Shown: positions 9,490-19,395, numbered from the stretch's first letter. The stretch is DNA of 64,000 nt from an uncultured Alphaproteobacteria bacterium (GCA_902628645.1 CACONS010000002.1:26788-90787); one strand, 5' to 3'. Notes: generated by a model not told the origin, from the letters alone. Numbers and translations are program-made.

Positions 9490-10185
9490 ATGAAAAAACC
9501 AATTATTGGAATAACTCTTGATAGTGAAAAAAAGAAAACATACTCAAGATTCCCATGGTATGCATTGAGGGAAAATTACTTAACTTCATTGACTAAATTT
9601 AATGCCATTCCGTTTCCATTATTACATGAAAAAAAATATATTACTGATTTTTGTCATCTAATTGACGGTCTAATAATTACTGGAGGAGATTTTGATATTA
9701 ATCCTAAATTATATAATGCAGGTAATTCTAATTCAAAAAACATAAAAAGTAAGAGAACGAATTTTGAATTAAATATTTTCAATAATTTTTTTAAATATAA
9801 CAAACCTATATTGGGAATATGTGGTGGTGCACAACTTATTAACATTGCATGTGGTGGAACATTAATACAAGATTTAAAAAAAGATCCAATAAATCATGAA
9901 CAAATAAATCCAAGAAATCAAACTAGTCATAGTGTTAATATTTCAAAAAATACTCAACTACATAAAATATGTGGGACTCAAAAAATTAAAGTTAATAGTG
10001 CACATCATCAGTCAGTAAATAAAATTGGTAAAGACTTGAATGTTTCATGTGCAGCCAATGATGGTGTTATTGAAGGAATAGAGCATAAAAAACACAAATG
10101 GTGTATTGGCTTACAATGGCATCCTGAATTTTTAATTACAAAATATGATATAAAAATAATAAAAAATTTTATTAATGAAGCATAG
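9490..10185 (+). CDS. Class I glutamine amidotransferase, PuuD-like gamma-glutamyl hydrolase
   Basis: A 231-residue peptidase C26 family protein. It has LIITGGDFDINPKLY (about 61-75), the nucleophile elbow GICGGAQ (Cys near 111) and WHPEF (about 213-217), giving the Cys-His-Glu triad. Related enzymes cleave gamma-glutamyl-GABA or other gamma-glutamyl amides. There are no polyamine genes nearby to fix the substrate. Its stop overlaps the GTG start of the next gene by one base. Confidence 0.82.
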   Translation: MKKPIIGITLDSEKKKTYSRFPWYALRENYLTSLTKFNAIPFPLLHEKKYITDFCHLIDGLIITGGDFDINPKLYNAGNSNSKNIKSKRTNFELNIFNNFFKYNKPILGICGGAQLINIACGGTLIQDLKKDPINHEQINPRNQTSHSVNISKNTQLHKICGTQKIKVNSAHHQSVNKIGKDLNVSCAANDGVIEGIEHKKHKWCIGLQWHPEFLITKYDIKIIKNFINEA

Positions 10186-10877
10186 TGAATATTAGAATTT
10201 CAAAATATCTATCAGGTGCTGGGGTTTGTTCACGAAGAGATGCAGAAAAATTAATAGTTGAAAAAAAAATTAAAATTAATAATCAACTATGTGTTCATCC
10301 AAGTCATAAAGTAAGTGATTTAGATATTATTAAAGTTAATAATAAGATTGTTAAAAAAATAAATAAAGTTGAAGTATGGAAGTTATACAAACCAATTAAA
10401 TATATTTGTAGTACGAAAGATAATTTAGGAAGAAAAAAAATTTTTGATTTATTACCAAAAAATGTTGGTCAATTAATAAGTGTTGGAAGACTAGACTATA
10501 TGAGTGAAGGGTTAATTTTACTAACTAATAATGGTGATTATTCAAGATATTTAGAGCATCCATCCTCAAACATTGAACGGGTCTATAGAGTTTGTATAAA
10601 TAGCAATGTACAGAATACTGATTTACAAAAAATAAATAAAGGCATTACAATAAAAGAAGTTAGTTATAAAAAAATTAAAGTTTCCTTTGAAAAAAAATTA
10701 AAAAATCATAGTTGGCTAATTTTTAAACTTAAAGAAGGAAAAAATAGAGAAATTAGAAATATTTGTAATTATTTCTCATGGAATATAGTTAAATTAATTA
10801 GAACTGAATATGGTCCTTATAAGCTTGGAAAACTTAAAGAAGGACAATTTCAAAAATTAGATTCATTTAGTAAATGA
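10185..10877 (+). CDS. rluB: rRNA pseudouridine synthase, RsuA/RluB family (GTG start)
   Basis: Isomerises a uridine in rRNA. An N-terminal S4 RNA-binding domain (about 3-60, with SGAGVCSRRDAEKLI) is followed by the synthase domain with the catalytic Asp in VGRLDYMSEGL (about 101-111) and GKNREIRNI near 188. The start is a GTG embedded in the upstream stop (TAGTG). The 230 residues match RluB/RsuA without the long C-terminal tail; RluE or RsuA specificity is not excluded. RsmD follows with a four-base overlap, making a ribosome-maturation pair. Confidence 0.85.
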   Translation: MNIRISKYLSGAGVCSRRDAEKLIVEKKIKINNQLCVHPSHKVSDLDIIKVNNKIVKKINKVEVWKLYKPIKYICSTKDNLGRKKIFDLLPKNVGQLISVGRLDYMSEGLILLTNNGDYSRYLEHPSSNIERVYRVCINSNVQNTDLQKINKGITIKEVSYKKIKVSFEKKLKNHSWLIFKLKEGKNREIRNICNYFSWNIVKLIRTEYGPYKLGKLKEGQFQKLDSFSK

Positions 10878-11434
10878 TACGGATTACTGGAGGAAAGTTT
10901 AAGCAAAAAAAATTAGCTAGCATCAATAATTTTGTTAGACCTACTTCTTCTCTAAAAAGAGAAGCTTTTTTTTCAATTATTGAAAGCTATGCAGTCAAAA
11001 ATTCTATCAATTTATATAAAGATAAAATTTTTTTAGATCTTTTCGCAGGCATTGGCACAATGGGCTTAGAAGCAATTTCTAGAGGCATGAATAAAGTAAT
11101 TTTTTTTGAGAATAATATAGAAGTTCTTAAAATATTAAAAAAAAATTGTTTAGCTGTTTGTAAATATGATCAATTTGAAATTTATGAAGAAAATATTATT
11201 CACTCTAAATTAGAAATAGAATTTAAGAACATTTCAGTCATTTATATTGATCCACCATATGAAAAATATAATTTAACAAATCTTTTAGAAAATTTATCAA
11301 ATAACATTAAAGATACTACTTTGATTGGTTTGGAGACAAGTGTGAAAGATGTAATTGTAATACCAGAAAATTTAAATCTGTTTCAAAAAAAGACTTATGG
11401 TAAAACAATAATTTATTTTTTTAAATTATCTTAA
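10874..11434 (+). CDS. rsmD: 16S rRNA m2G966 methyltransferase RsmD
   Basis: SAM-dependent N2 methylation of G966 in 16S rRNA. The 186 residues show IRITGGKFKQKKL at the start, the SAM motif FLDLFAGIGTMGLEAISRG (about 52-70) and the catalytic DPPYEKY (about 123-129), the N-methyltransferase type IV motif. It ends overlapping the convergent pgi by 9 bases. Confidence 0.93.
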   Translation: MIRITGGKFKQKKLASINNFVRPTSSLKREAFFSIIESYAVKNSINLYKDKIFLDLFAGIGTMGLEAISRGMNKVIFFENNIEVLKILKKNCLAVCKYDQFEIYEENIIHSKLEIEFKNISVIYIDPPYEKYNLTNLLENLSNNIKDTTLIGLETSVKDVIVIPENLNLFQKKTYGKTIIYFFKLS

Positions 11435-12625
11435 ATAAGTTTTAGTTAGTTTTTTACCCTGTTCAACAGCAGGTTGATCAAAAGGATCAACATCTAAATA
11501 CATACAGGAAGCAATTGTTTCTATTATACTAAACGATAATAATTTACCTAAGTTTTGTTCATCTATTTTAGGAATATAGATTTCTCTAAAACTAAAATTA
11601 TTTAGTTTAAAAGTTTCAATGGTTGCACGCTGTTCAGCTTCCATTAAATCTCCCATTGTTTTATCTTTAAAATAGTCAATAGCAGTACCTTCAAACATAT
11701 CATTATTAATTTTTATGCCCTTATTTGAATGATCTGTAGTTATAAAGGTGAAATATTTATCTTTAGGTCCATCTAAATACAGTTGTAATTGACTATGCTG
11801 ATCGGTGGTCCCTACTGAATGAATTGCTGTAATACCTTTATTATTTTTTCCAATACTTTCTGCCCAAAGTTGCAGATACCATTTTCCAAAAAAATAAAGT
11901 GAATCAGAATATGTCATTAAAACATTATTAGTAAATTTTACATTTTCTTTTTGAGTTAAATATCTTCCAAGATCGTACGGTTTGTAATTATCAATATTAT
12001 TAATTACCTCAGATGCTCCGCCAAAAAGTGCGTCTATATTTAATCCAGAAATGATTGCAGGAACTATACCAACATTGGTAAATATAGAATATCTGCCTCC
12101 AACATCTTTATGATGCTCTAATAGTAAACAATTATTATCTTTTGCAATTTTAAAAAGTGGTGATTCTTTAAATTCAGTTATGATTAGAGTATTTGAAAAA
12201 AAATCTTCAACTTTGTTAGCTTCTATTGCCTTTTGATAGAGACATGAAAATTGAGATAATGTCTCTGGTGTAGTACCCGATTTTGAAATAACCAAGAAGC
12301 CAGTTAGCTCAAAATTAATATTTTGAAAATTTTTTTCAAAATTAATAGGGTCAACATTATCATAAAATTCTAAGATAATTTTATTATTAGAAATAATATT
12401 ATTTAATGCTCTAGCTCCTAAATTTGAACCTCCTGTACCAAATACAATAATTTTTTCCTTTTTCTCTTTAAATTGATTTGAAATTTTTATGGTTTCTTCT
12501 AATAAATTTTTATTTGAAACAATATTTAGAGAAGAAAGTTTTTCTATTAAATTAGTTATACTTTGATCAATATCTTTATTTTGAGTGATTTTGTCAAAAT
12601 TTGAATTAAAGTATTTTATTTCCAT
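11426..12625 (-). CDS. pgi: Glucose-6-phosphate isomerase (short form)
   Basis: Interconverts glucose-6-P and fructose-6-P. At 399 residues it is shorter than the roughly 550-residue enterobacterial enzyme but has both SIS sugar-phosphate domains: VFGTGGSNLGARAL (about 61-74), SKSGTTPET (about 133-141), HHKDVGGRYS (about 170-179) and WAESIGKNNKGITA (about 231-244). It ends with the conserved EQGKKL block containing the catalytic Lys. The motifs are complete, so this looks like a compact form and not a truncation. Confidence 0.92.
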   Translation of the reverse strand: MEIKYFNSNFDKITQNKDIDQSITNLIEKLSSLNIVSNKNLLEETIKISNQFKEKKEKIIVFGTGGSNLGARALNNIISNNKIILEFYDNVDPINFEKNFQNINFELTGFLVISKSGTTPETLSQFSCLYQKAIEANKVEDFFSNTLIITEFKESPLFKIAKDNNCLLLEHHKDVGGRYSIFTNVGIVPAIISGLNIDALFGGASEVINNIDNYKPYDLGRYLTQKENVKFTNNVLMTYSDSLYFFGKWYLQLWAESIGKNNKGITAIHSVGTTDQHSQLQLYLDGPKDKYFTFITTDHSNKGIKINNDMFEGTAIDYFKDKTMGDLMEAEQRATIETFKLNNFSFREIYIPKIDEQNLGKLLSFSIIETIASCMYLDVDPFDQPAVEQGKKLTKTYLR

Positions 12626-12633
12626 TTATAAAA

Positions 12634-13134
12634 TTAAAAGAAGAAAAATCTTTTTTTCTTTTTAGGCTCATCTTCTTCGTCATCTTCATTTTCTTCTTTA
12701 CTGTTGAAAAAGAAAAATCTTTTCTTCTTTTTTGGCTCTTCTATATTTTCACTTTCAACATCTGTACTATCTTGGCTTATTTCATCTTCTGAGTTTACAT
12801 CAATATCTTCCCTGATACTATTATCTACTTGATCTGCTTCTGTTTCTTTTAAAATATTGTCGATAACAGAATTTTCAGAAGATGTTTCATCACTTTCTTC
12901 ATCCAGACCAAAGAGAATTTCCTTTGCAAGCTCACTATCGGTATCATCAATATCTTTTGATTCAATTTGATCGGGTGGTAGTAAATTAAAATTTGGTGGA
13001 ATTACTAATGGAGGATTTTCAACTACATTGTATTCATCTATTACTTTTCTTTCTACACCCGCACTACTTCTTATAGTATTACAAGAAGATAGAAAGATTG
13101 ATGAAATGACTGTTATAAAGATAACTTTTTTCAT
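12634..13134 (-). CDS. bamF: DUF3035/BamF-like outer-membrane lipoprotein with duplicated KRFFFF tail
   Basis: A 166-residue lipoprotein. The signal peptide ends in a lipobox (IFLSSC, Cys-18), followed by the DUF3035 core (about 22-60: VVENPPLVIPPNFNLLPPDQ). In alphaproteobacteria this family is linked to the BAM complex. The rest is a very acidic low-complexity linker containing EPKKKKRFFFF twice; the second copy (156-166) is the extreme C-terminus. It overlaps lspA by four bases, so the lipoprotein signal peptidase is made just upstream of a lipoprotein. The basic-aromatic tail is unusual (see findings). Confidence 0.8.
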   Translation of the reverse strand: MKKVIFITVISSIFLSSCNTIRSSAGVERKVIDEYNVVENPPLVIPPNFNLLPPDQIESKDIDDTDSELAKEILFGLDEESDETSSENSVIDNILKETEADQVDNSIREDIDVNSEDEISQDSTDVESENIEEPKKKKRFFFFNSKEENEDDEEDEPKKKKRFFFF

Positions 13135-13583
13135 TTTACTGTTTTCGATTTTATAAAAAAACTCGTTATTAACATGATAATTCCAATTGTAATATAGATA
13201 TCTGCTAGATTAAATGCTGGCCAATAAAAATTTTCATAATGTAGTAAGATAAAGTCTACTACATATTTATTTATCAATCTATCAATTATATTTGATAATG
13301 CGCCAATTATAACAAAAAAGTAAGCCAGTTTTTCAAGTTGTTTATCTGATTTAATAAATAAATAAAGAATCAATATAACAACTATTAACGCTATAAATAT
13401 TAGTATCCAATGAGAAACATACCCTGAAAATAAACCAAAAGAGACACCAAAGTTTTGAACATAAACTAAATCAAAAAATTCATTGATTTTTATTGATTGA
13501 TTTAAAAACAAATTATCTTGAATTAAATACTTAGTTAGAAGATCAAAAAAAATTAATGATACTAGTATAGCTATCTTAATCAC
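13131..13583 (-). CDS. lspA: Lipoprotein signal peptidase LspA
   Basis: Inner-membrane aspartyl protease that removes signal peptides from lipidated prolipoproteins. The 150 residues have four hydrophobic segments and the two catalytic Asp regions, GALSNIIDRLINKYVVDFI (about 98-116) and FNLADIYI (about 124-131). It lies immediately after ileS in the usual ribF-ileS-lspA order. Confidence 0.94.
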   Translation of the reverse strand: MIKIAILVSLIFFDLLTKYLIQDNLFLNQSIKINEFFDLVYVQNFGVSFGLFSGYVSHWILIFIALIVVILILYLFIKSDKQLEKLAYFFVIIGALSNIIDRLINKYVVDFILLHYENFYWPAFNLADIYITIGIIMLITSFFIKSKTVK

Positions 13584-16358
13584 TTAACTTATTGCATCAT
13601 TACAACGATTGCAAATTTCATTATTCACTAATTCTTGTTCATATTTCCAGCATCTTTGACATTTTTGACCACTAACTTTTGATGCTTGTACCTTTATATT
13701 TTCAATTTCATCTATTGAAAAGCCCTGGCTATTTTCATCAAGTACATGCAGTTTATATGATGAAGTAATAGCAATTTCATCAAACATGACTTCATTAACT
13801 TTATCAAAATTTTCTTTTGAAATAAATATATCCAAATGAGTTTCTAAACTTGAACGTATAATTTTTTCTTCTCTAATTTTCTCAATTGATCCAGTAGCAA
13901 CTTTTCTAATATTTTTAATTAAATTCCATTTTTCATTTAATTGATCATTTTTGTATTCTTTTTTACAATTTAAAAAATCTTGTAGGTGTATACTTTCAGT
14001 ATTACCCATAGCTTTCCATGCTTCTTCAGTAGTGAAAGAGATAGATGGTGCAAACCACCTTACTAAATGATTAAATATTATATTTAATAGAGTTCTAGTA
14101 GATCTTCTTTTAATCGACAGTTTACTATCACAGTATATAGTGTCCTTTCTGATATCAAAATAAAAAGCTGAAAGATCACTTGAGCAAAAATTTAAAAGTG
14201 TAGTGAACATCAAATGAAAATTAAAAGTTTTCACACATCTTTGTACAGTTTGATCAACTTCCCACAATCGATGAAGTAGATATTTTTCTAACTCTGGAAA
14301 CTCACTCTCATCAATAGCTTCCTCTTTAGTAAAATCATTTAAATTGCCAATTAAAAAACGAAAGGTGTTTCTTATTCTTCTATAAGACTCTGCTTGTGAT
14401 TGGAGGATAGCATTATCAAGTTTAAGATCATCATAATAATCAGAAGCAACGACCCACAATCTTAAAATGTCTACTCCATATTTTTTTAATATATCATCTG
14501 GAGAAATAACGTTACCTAGAGATTTAGACATTTTACGCCCTCTTCCATCAACAACAAATCCATGTGTAAGAACACTTTCATATGGCGCTTTACCTCTAGT
14601 GCCCGAAGATTCTAAAAGAGATGAATGAAACCATCCTCTATGTTGATCACTTCCTTCTAAGTACATTGATGCAGGCCATTTCAAATCTTCTCTTTGTTCT
14701 AAACAAAAAGCATGTGTAGAACCGCTATCAAACCATACTTCAACTACATCTTTTACCTGTTCATAATCATCAATTGAATATTCATCCCCTAAAAATCTTT
14801 GTGGATCTTCAGTAAACCAGGTATTACTTCCTTCTTTTTCATATATGTCAGCTATTCTATTGATAATATTTTCATCTCTCAAAGGTTGACCCGTTTTTTT
14901 ATTTATAAATAATGGTAAAGGTACACCCCACACCCTTTGTCTAGATACACACCAATCTGGTCTAGTTTCAATCATTGATCTAAGCCTTGTTTGGCCTTGA
15001 GGAGGATAGAAAATAGTTTCATCAATTGATTTAAGAGCAATGTCTCTTAAATTATTTTTTTCCATAGAAATGAACCATTGTGGAGTATTTCTATAAATAA
15101 GAGGAGCTTTAGACCTCCACGAATGTGGGTAACTATGACGAAGCGTACCTTTAAATAATAATTTTGAAAATTCTTCTAATTTATCTGCAATTTTGTGATC
15201 TACTTTATAAATATGTTCACCTTCAAAACCAACGGCATGTTGATTATATTTTCCATCATCTTGAACTGTCTGGATAATATCAACATTATTTTCTATCCCT
15301 AAAACATAGTCGTCATCTCCGTGTCCAGGAGCTATATGTACAACTCCTGTACCCTGCTCTAAATTTACGAAGTCTCCATGAAATGGTTTTACAATAAAAT
15401 CATATCCTAGTTCTTTAAATGGATGCTCACATTCACAAGAAGATAAATTATCTCCTTTAAACTTCTTTTTTGTAGTAAATTTTTTTACACCAATTTCTTT
15501 AGTTACAGTCTCTAAAAGTTCTGACGCAAATATTAATTTATCATTTTTTTTGACTAAACTATCCTCTTCTAATTCTTCAACTACGATAAGTGAATAATCT
15601 AATTCTTTACCATAAGCCAAAGCCCTGTTTCCTGGAATAGTCCACGGAGTTGTAGTCCAGATGACAATATTAGAATCAATTAAATCTTTATCGTTAGAGT
15701 TTTTAATTAAAAATTTAACATATATGGTGTTGGACGTATGATCTTCATATTCAACTTCAGCGTCAGCTAAAGCTGTTTTTTCTACAACTGACCATAGAAC
15801 TGGTTTTGCTCCTTTATACAAACTTTCATCAAGAAGAAATTTTCCAAGCTCTCGAACAATTTGTGCTTCTGCTTGATTTGACATTGTGAGGTAAGGATTT
15901 TCCCAATCACCTTCAACACCAAGTCGCCTAAACTCTTTTTTTTGTATATCGATCCATTTTTCTGCAAATTCTCTGCATTCATTTCTAAATTGAACAGTTG
16001 GGACATCATCCTTATTCTTTCCTTTTTTTCTATATTCTTCTTCTATTTTCCATTCAATTGGTAAACCGTGACAATCCCACCCAGGAACATAAATGGAGTC
16101 TTTACCCGCCATTTGTTGTGTTCGCACAATTACATCTTTTAAAATTTTATTAAGAGCTGTCCCCATATGAATATGTCCATTTGCATATGGTGGACCATCA
16201 TGAAGAATAAACTTTTCTCTACCTTTAGACTTATCTCTTAGCTTTTTAAAAATATTTTCTTTATCCCATTCCTCTATTATCGCAGGCTCTTTTGAAGGAA
16301 GGTTAGCTCTCATTTCAAAAGATGTTTTGGGAAGAAAAATTGTATCTTTATATTCCAT
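13584..16358 (-). CDS. ileS: Isoleucyl-tRNA synthetase
   Basis: Charges tRNA-Ile. The 924 residues contain the class I HIGH motif as GHIHMGTALNK (about 61-71), the editing (CP1) domain, WFDSGSTHAF (about 546-555) and the KMSKSLGN loop (about 616-623). A C-terminal zinc site is made by CQRCWKYE and CNRCNDAI at the very end. Length and zinc finger fit the bacterial short form. It shares one base with the ribF stop, so the two are coupled. No T-box leader is possible in the one-base gap. Confidence 0.97.
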   Translation of the reverse strand: MEYKDTIFLPKTSFEMRANLPSKEPAIIEEWDKENIFKKLRDKSKGREKFILHDGPPYANGHIHMGTALNKILKDVIVRTQQMAGKDSIYVPGWDCHGLPIEWKIEEEYRKKGKNKDDVPTVQFRNECREFAEKWIDIQKKEFRRLGVEGDWENPYLTMSNQAEAQIVRELGKFLLDESLYKGAKPVLWSVVEKTALADAEVEYEDHTSNTIYVKFLIKNSNDKDLIDSNIVIWTTTPWTIPGNRALAYGKELDYSLIVVEELEEDSLVKKNDKLIFASELLETVTKEIGVKKFTTKKKFKGDNLSSCECEHPFKELGYDFIVKPFHGDFVNLEQGTGVVHIAPGHGDDDYVLGIENNVDIIQTVQDDGKYNQHAVGFEGEHIYKVDHKIADKLEEFSKLLFKGTLRHSYPHSWRSKAPLIYRNTPQWFISMEKNNLRDIALKSIDETIFYPPQGQTRLRSMIETRPDWCVSRQRVWGVPLPLFINKKTGQPLRDENIINRIADIYEKEGSNTWFTEDPQRFLGDEYSIDDYEQVKDVVEVWFDSGSTHAFCLEQREDLKWPASMYLEGSDQHRGWFHSSLLESSGTRGKAPYESVLTHGFVVDGRGRKMSKSLGNVISPDDILKKYGVDILRLWVVASDYYDDLKLDNAILQSQAESYRRIRNTFRFLIGNLNDFTKEEAIDESEFPELEKYLLHRLWEVDQTVQRCVKTFNFHLMFTTLLNFCSSDLSAFYFDIRKDTIYCDSKLSIKRRSTRTLLNIIFNHLVRWFAPSISFTTEEAWKAMGNTESIHLQDFLNCKKEYKNDQLNEKWNLIKNIRKVATGSIEKIREEKIIRSSLETHLDIFISKENFDKVNEVMFDEIAITSSYKLHVLDENSQGFSIDEIENIKVQASKVSGQKCQRCWKYEQELVNNEICNRCNDAIS

Positions 16359-17287
16359 TATAGTTGATGATATTCTTTGGCTTTATTTATATCTTTATTG
16401 ATTTGATTGGTTAATTCTTCAAAATTATTAAATTTTTGTTCAGACCTAATAAATGTAAGGAATTCAACAGTCAATTCTTTACCATATATTTCTTCACTAA
16501 AATTAAACATATGTGTCTCTAGAAGGAGTTTACTTCCGTCTACTGTTGGTCTTAAACCAAAATTAGAAATACCTTTGTATTTTTTACCTTCTAATTTCAC
16601 TTCTACACAGTAAACACCTCTTTTTGGTAATATGTGTTGATCTGGTATCATATTTGCAGTTGGAAAATTGATTTCTCTAGCTCTTTTATCACCTTCAATT
16701 ATTGTACCGCACATATGCCAGGGCCTACCTAAAGACTCTGTAACATCTTCCATATAACCATCTTTTATTTGTGATCGAATTATTGAAGATGAATATTTAT
16801 CTGATTTATCGGCAAGCATAATAGGATCAATTAAATAAATATTAAAATTATTTTTTTCAGCATACTTTTCTAATGTTTTAAAATTACCTTTTCTGTCTTT
16901 TCCAAACTTAAAGTCAGTACCTATAACTAAGTATTTAATGTTTAATTTATTCATAAGAATTTTAGTTACAAAATCATCAGCTGATAATATTGATAGATTA
17001 TTATCAAAAGAAAAATCTATAAATATATCTAAACCCAATCGTTCTAGAAAACTTATCTTATCAGTTTGAGTATAAATATTAAAAGGCTCATTAATTTGAT
17101 TAAAGAAAATACGAGGATGAGGATTAAAACTCATTATAGAAGATAATAAATTATTGTTTGATGCAATCTCCTTAATTTTATTTATTATTTCTTGGTGCCC
17201 TTTATGTATTCCATCAAAGTTACCTATAGCGAGACATAGATCTAATTTTTCAAAATCTGATGCTGTATCTAATTTATAAATTTTCAT
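16358..17287 (-). CDS. ribF: Bifunctional riboflavin kinase/FAD synthetase RibF
   Basis: Makes FMN then FAD from riboflavin. The N-terminal nucleotidyltransferase domain has AIGNFDGIHKGHQEI (about 20-34) and SFNPHPRIFF (about 53-62). The C-terminal flavokinase domain has INFPTANM (about 206-213) and the THMFNF block (about 253-258). The 309 residues are normal. It is first in the ribF-ileS-lspA-bamF run; 42 bases separate it from the unrelated catabolic operon upstream. Confidence 0.94.
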   Translation of the reverse strand: MKIYKLDTASDFEKLDLCLAIGNFDGIHKGHQEIINKIKEIASNNNLLSSIMSFNPHPRIFFNQINEPFNIYTQTDKISFLERLGLDIFIDFSFDNNLSILSADDFVTKILMNKLNIKYLVIGTDFKFGKDRKGNFKTLEKYAEKNNFNIYLIDPIMLADKSDKYSSSIIRSQIKDGYMEDVTESLGRPWHMCGTIIEGDKRAREINFPTANMIPDQHILPKRGVYCVEVKLEGKKYKGISNFGLRPTVDGSKLLLETHMFNFSEEIYGKELTVEFLTFIRSEQKFNNFEELTNQINKDINKAKEYHQL

Positions 17288-17329
17288 AATATTTATAGAT
17301 CAATTAGTATAGAAAATTATGATTAGTAA

Positions 17330-18643
17330 CTACAAATATTTATTTAAGATATTTTCCAGATATTCTTGTCTTCCTGAACGAGGTTTTGGCTCAATATTAT
17401 CATCGATTACTTTTTTATTTATATCATCTAATCCAGTATCTTTATTATGAATAAACTGCCCCAAATTTTTATTCCAGTCGTCGTATCTATCTTCAATAAA
17501 TTTAGGAATCACATCATCGTTCATTAACTTTTCAACAGCTATAAGAGTTTTTGCGCAAACATCCATTCCACCAATATGCGCATGAAATAAATCTTCAGCA
17601 TCAATAGATTGTCTTCTTATTTTTGCATCAAAATTCATGCCTCCTTGGCCTAAACCACCATTCTTAAAAATAAAATAAAATGACATTATTAAGTCTGCAG
17701 GATTATTTGGGAACTGATCTGTGTCCCATCCTAGTAAAGTATCACCTCTATTAATATCGATACTTCCTAAAGCATTATTTGAAGTTGCATAAGCAATCTC
17801 ATGTTCAAAATTATGCCCAGATAAAGTTGCATGATTAACTTCAACATTTAATTTAATCTCATTTTGTAAACCTGCCTTTCGTAAAAACGCTAAGCAGGTT
17901 GCAGAGTCAAAATCATATTGATGTTTAGTTGGTTCATGAGGTTTTGGTTCCAATAAAATTTGACCTTTAAATCCTATCTTGTGTTTATAATTAACAACTA
18001 ATTCTAAAAATCTTTGAAGATTAGCTGTTTCCTTAGTCATGTCAGTATTAAGAATAGTTTCGTATCCTTCTCTTCCTCCCCAAAGAACATAGTTTTGACC
18101 ACCTAATCTCATAGTTGCATCCATACAGTCTTTTACTTGTGCCGCTTTGTATGCAAAAACTTCAGGGTCTGGATTTGTGGAAGCACCACTCATATATCTT
18201 TTATGAGAAAAAGCATTTGCTGTTCCCCAAAGTAATTTCATACCTGAGTCATTAATTTTTTGTTCCATTAAATCTATAATATGAAAGAAATTTTTTTGCG
18301 TTTCAGCATAATTTGAACCTTCAGGAGAAATATCTCTATCGTGAAAGCAGAAAAAGGGTGTTTTTATTTTAGTAAAAAAATCGAATGCAGCATCAAGTTT
18401 CATTTCAGCCATTTTGATTTCATCTCCTGCTTGCATCCAAGGCCTATCAAACGTTTGACCCCCAAATGGATCTAGACCAGGCCAAGTAAATGTATGCCAA
18501 TAACAAGTAGCAAATCTTAAATGCTCTTTCATAGACTTGCCTAAAACTTTTTTATTTTCATCATAAAACTTAAAAGCAAATGGATTATTGCTTTCTTCAC
18601 CTTCAAATTTAATTTCGGGTATTCTTCTAAAATATTCTGACAT
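17330..18643 (-). CDS. xylA: Xylose isomerase
   Basis: Converts D-xylose to D-xylulose (or related aldoses) with two divalent metals. The 437 residues are standard class II length. Visible are WGGREGYE (about 185-192), the metal-ligand stretches LLEPKPHEPTKHQYD (about 232-246) and NVEVNHATLSGHNFEHE (about 269-285), and DINRGDTLLGWDTDQFP (about 299-315). It is the last gene of a minus-strand run starting with the CUT1 transporter at 23807. No xylulokinase adjoins it; the nearest FGGY kinase is at 31495 in another operon, and that one looks glycerol-kinase-like. Confidence 0.95.
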   Translation of the reverse strand: MSEYFRRIPEIKFEGEESNNPFAFKFYDENKKVLGKSMKEHLRFATCYWHTFTWPGLDPFGGQTFDRPWMQAGDEIKMAEMKLDAAFDFFTKIKTPFFCFHDRDISPEGSNYAETQKNFFHIIDLMEQKINDSGMKLLWGTANAFSHKRYMSGASTNPDPEVFAYKAAQVKDCMDATMRLGGQNYVLWGGREGYETILNTDMTKETANLQRFLELVVNYKHKIGFKGQILLEPKPHEPTKHQYDFDSATCLAFLRKAGLQNEIKLNVEVNHATLSGHNFEHEIAYATSNNALGSIDINRGDTLLGWDTDQFPNNPADLIMSFYFIFKNGGLGQGGMNFDAKIRRQSIDAEDLFHAHIGGMDVCAKTLIAVEKLMNDDVIPKFIEDRYDDWNKNLGQFIHNKDTGLDDINKKVIDDNIEPKPRSGRQEYLENILNKYL

Positions 18644-18666
18644 ATGATTTCTTTGCTTATATTACT

Positions 18667-19380
18667 CTATCTTGATGCCCAAAGTAAACCACGTTTGTAA
18701 ATTTTATTCATTTGTGGATGGTTTATTTCATCTGCAAAATGACCAAGAGAAATATAAAAAATTTTTCCTTTACCTATTCGTCTTTTCCAAGCAACAGGCA
18801 TTTCAACACCTTTTAACCATTCTGTAGTATATGCATCACCACTCGATGAACCAGGTTCTTGTTCAAGTTTCCAAACTTCATTTCCTTTAAAAGTTGTAGT
18901 TGCTAAAACCTCATTCATTGGATCAACATGCATGTAATATTGTTCAGAATGATAATCAAAATCTTCAATACCTTCCATTATTGGATCATTTCTATTTGTA
19001 ATATTAACTTTATAATCATGAATACCATTTGGGTGACTTACCCATTGGCCGCCAGTTAAAAATTGCCAATCAATTGATTGTCTAAAAGCATCGCACATTC
19101 CACCATGATGACCAGCAAGACCACAGCCATTATGAACAGCTTTAATAATATTATTCACAGCATTTTTTTTTATTTCCCCTTTAGGATCAAAATGAAAGGC
19201 CATAGTGACAATAGGTATAAGCAAATCCATTTCGTGAACATAATCCTCTGCGAATGCTGATGTCTCATTTTCTGCTCTTACTTCGTATCCTTCCGGCTCA
19301 AGCATATTCTTAATTATTTCTGAACATTTTTCTGGCTCATGTCCTGGCCATCCTCCGTAAACTATAAGAGCTTTTTTCAT
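18667..19380 (-). CDS. ThuA-like domain protein
   Basis: A 237-residue ThuA (class I GATase-like fold) protein. Motifs are ALIVYGGWPGHEPEKC (about 4-19), GCGLAGHHGGMCDAF (about 90-104) and VAWKRRIGKGKIFYISLGH (about 205-223). Family members sit in sugar operons; in rhizobia ThuA acts with ThuB on trehalose-type disaccharides, converting 3-keto sugars. It sits between a possible Gfo/Idh remnant and xylA. Its exact chemistry is not established, so only a role in oxidised sugar handling is suggested. Confidence 0.85.
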   Translation of the reverse strand: MKKALIVYGGWPGHEPEKCSEIIKNMLEPEGYEVRAENETSAFAEDYVHEMDLLIPIVTMAFHFDPKGEIKKNAVNNIIKAVHNGCGLAGHHGGMCDAFRQSIDWQFLTGGQWVSHPNGIHDYKVNITNRNDPIMEGIEDFDYHSEQYYMHVDPMNEVLATTTFKGNEVWKLEQEPGSSSGDAYTTEWLKGVEMPVAWKRRIGKGKIFYISLGHFADEINHPQMNKIYKRGLLWASR

Positions 19381-19395
19381 TTTCTTACTTTCAAT

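Noticed and set aside
11426..12625. Short glucose-6-phosphate isomerase as a possible truncated gene
   Set aside because: All SIS-domain motifs and the C-terminal Lys block are present, and compact forms of 400-450 residues exist in other bacteria.
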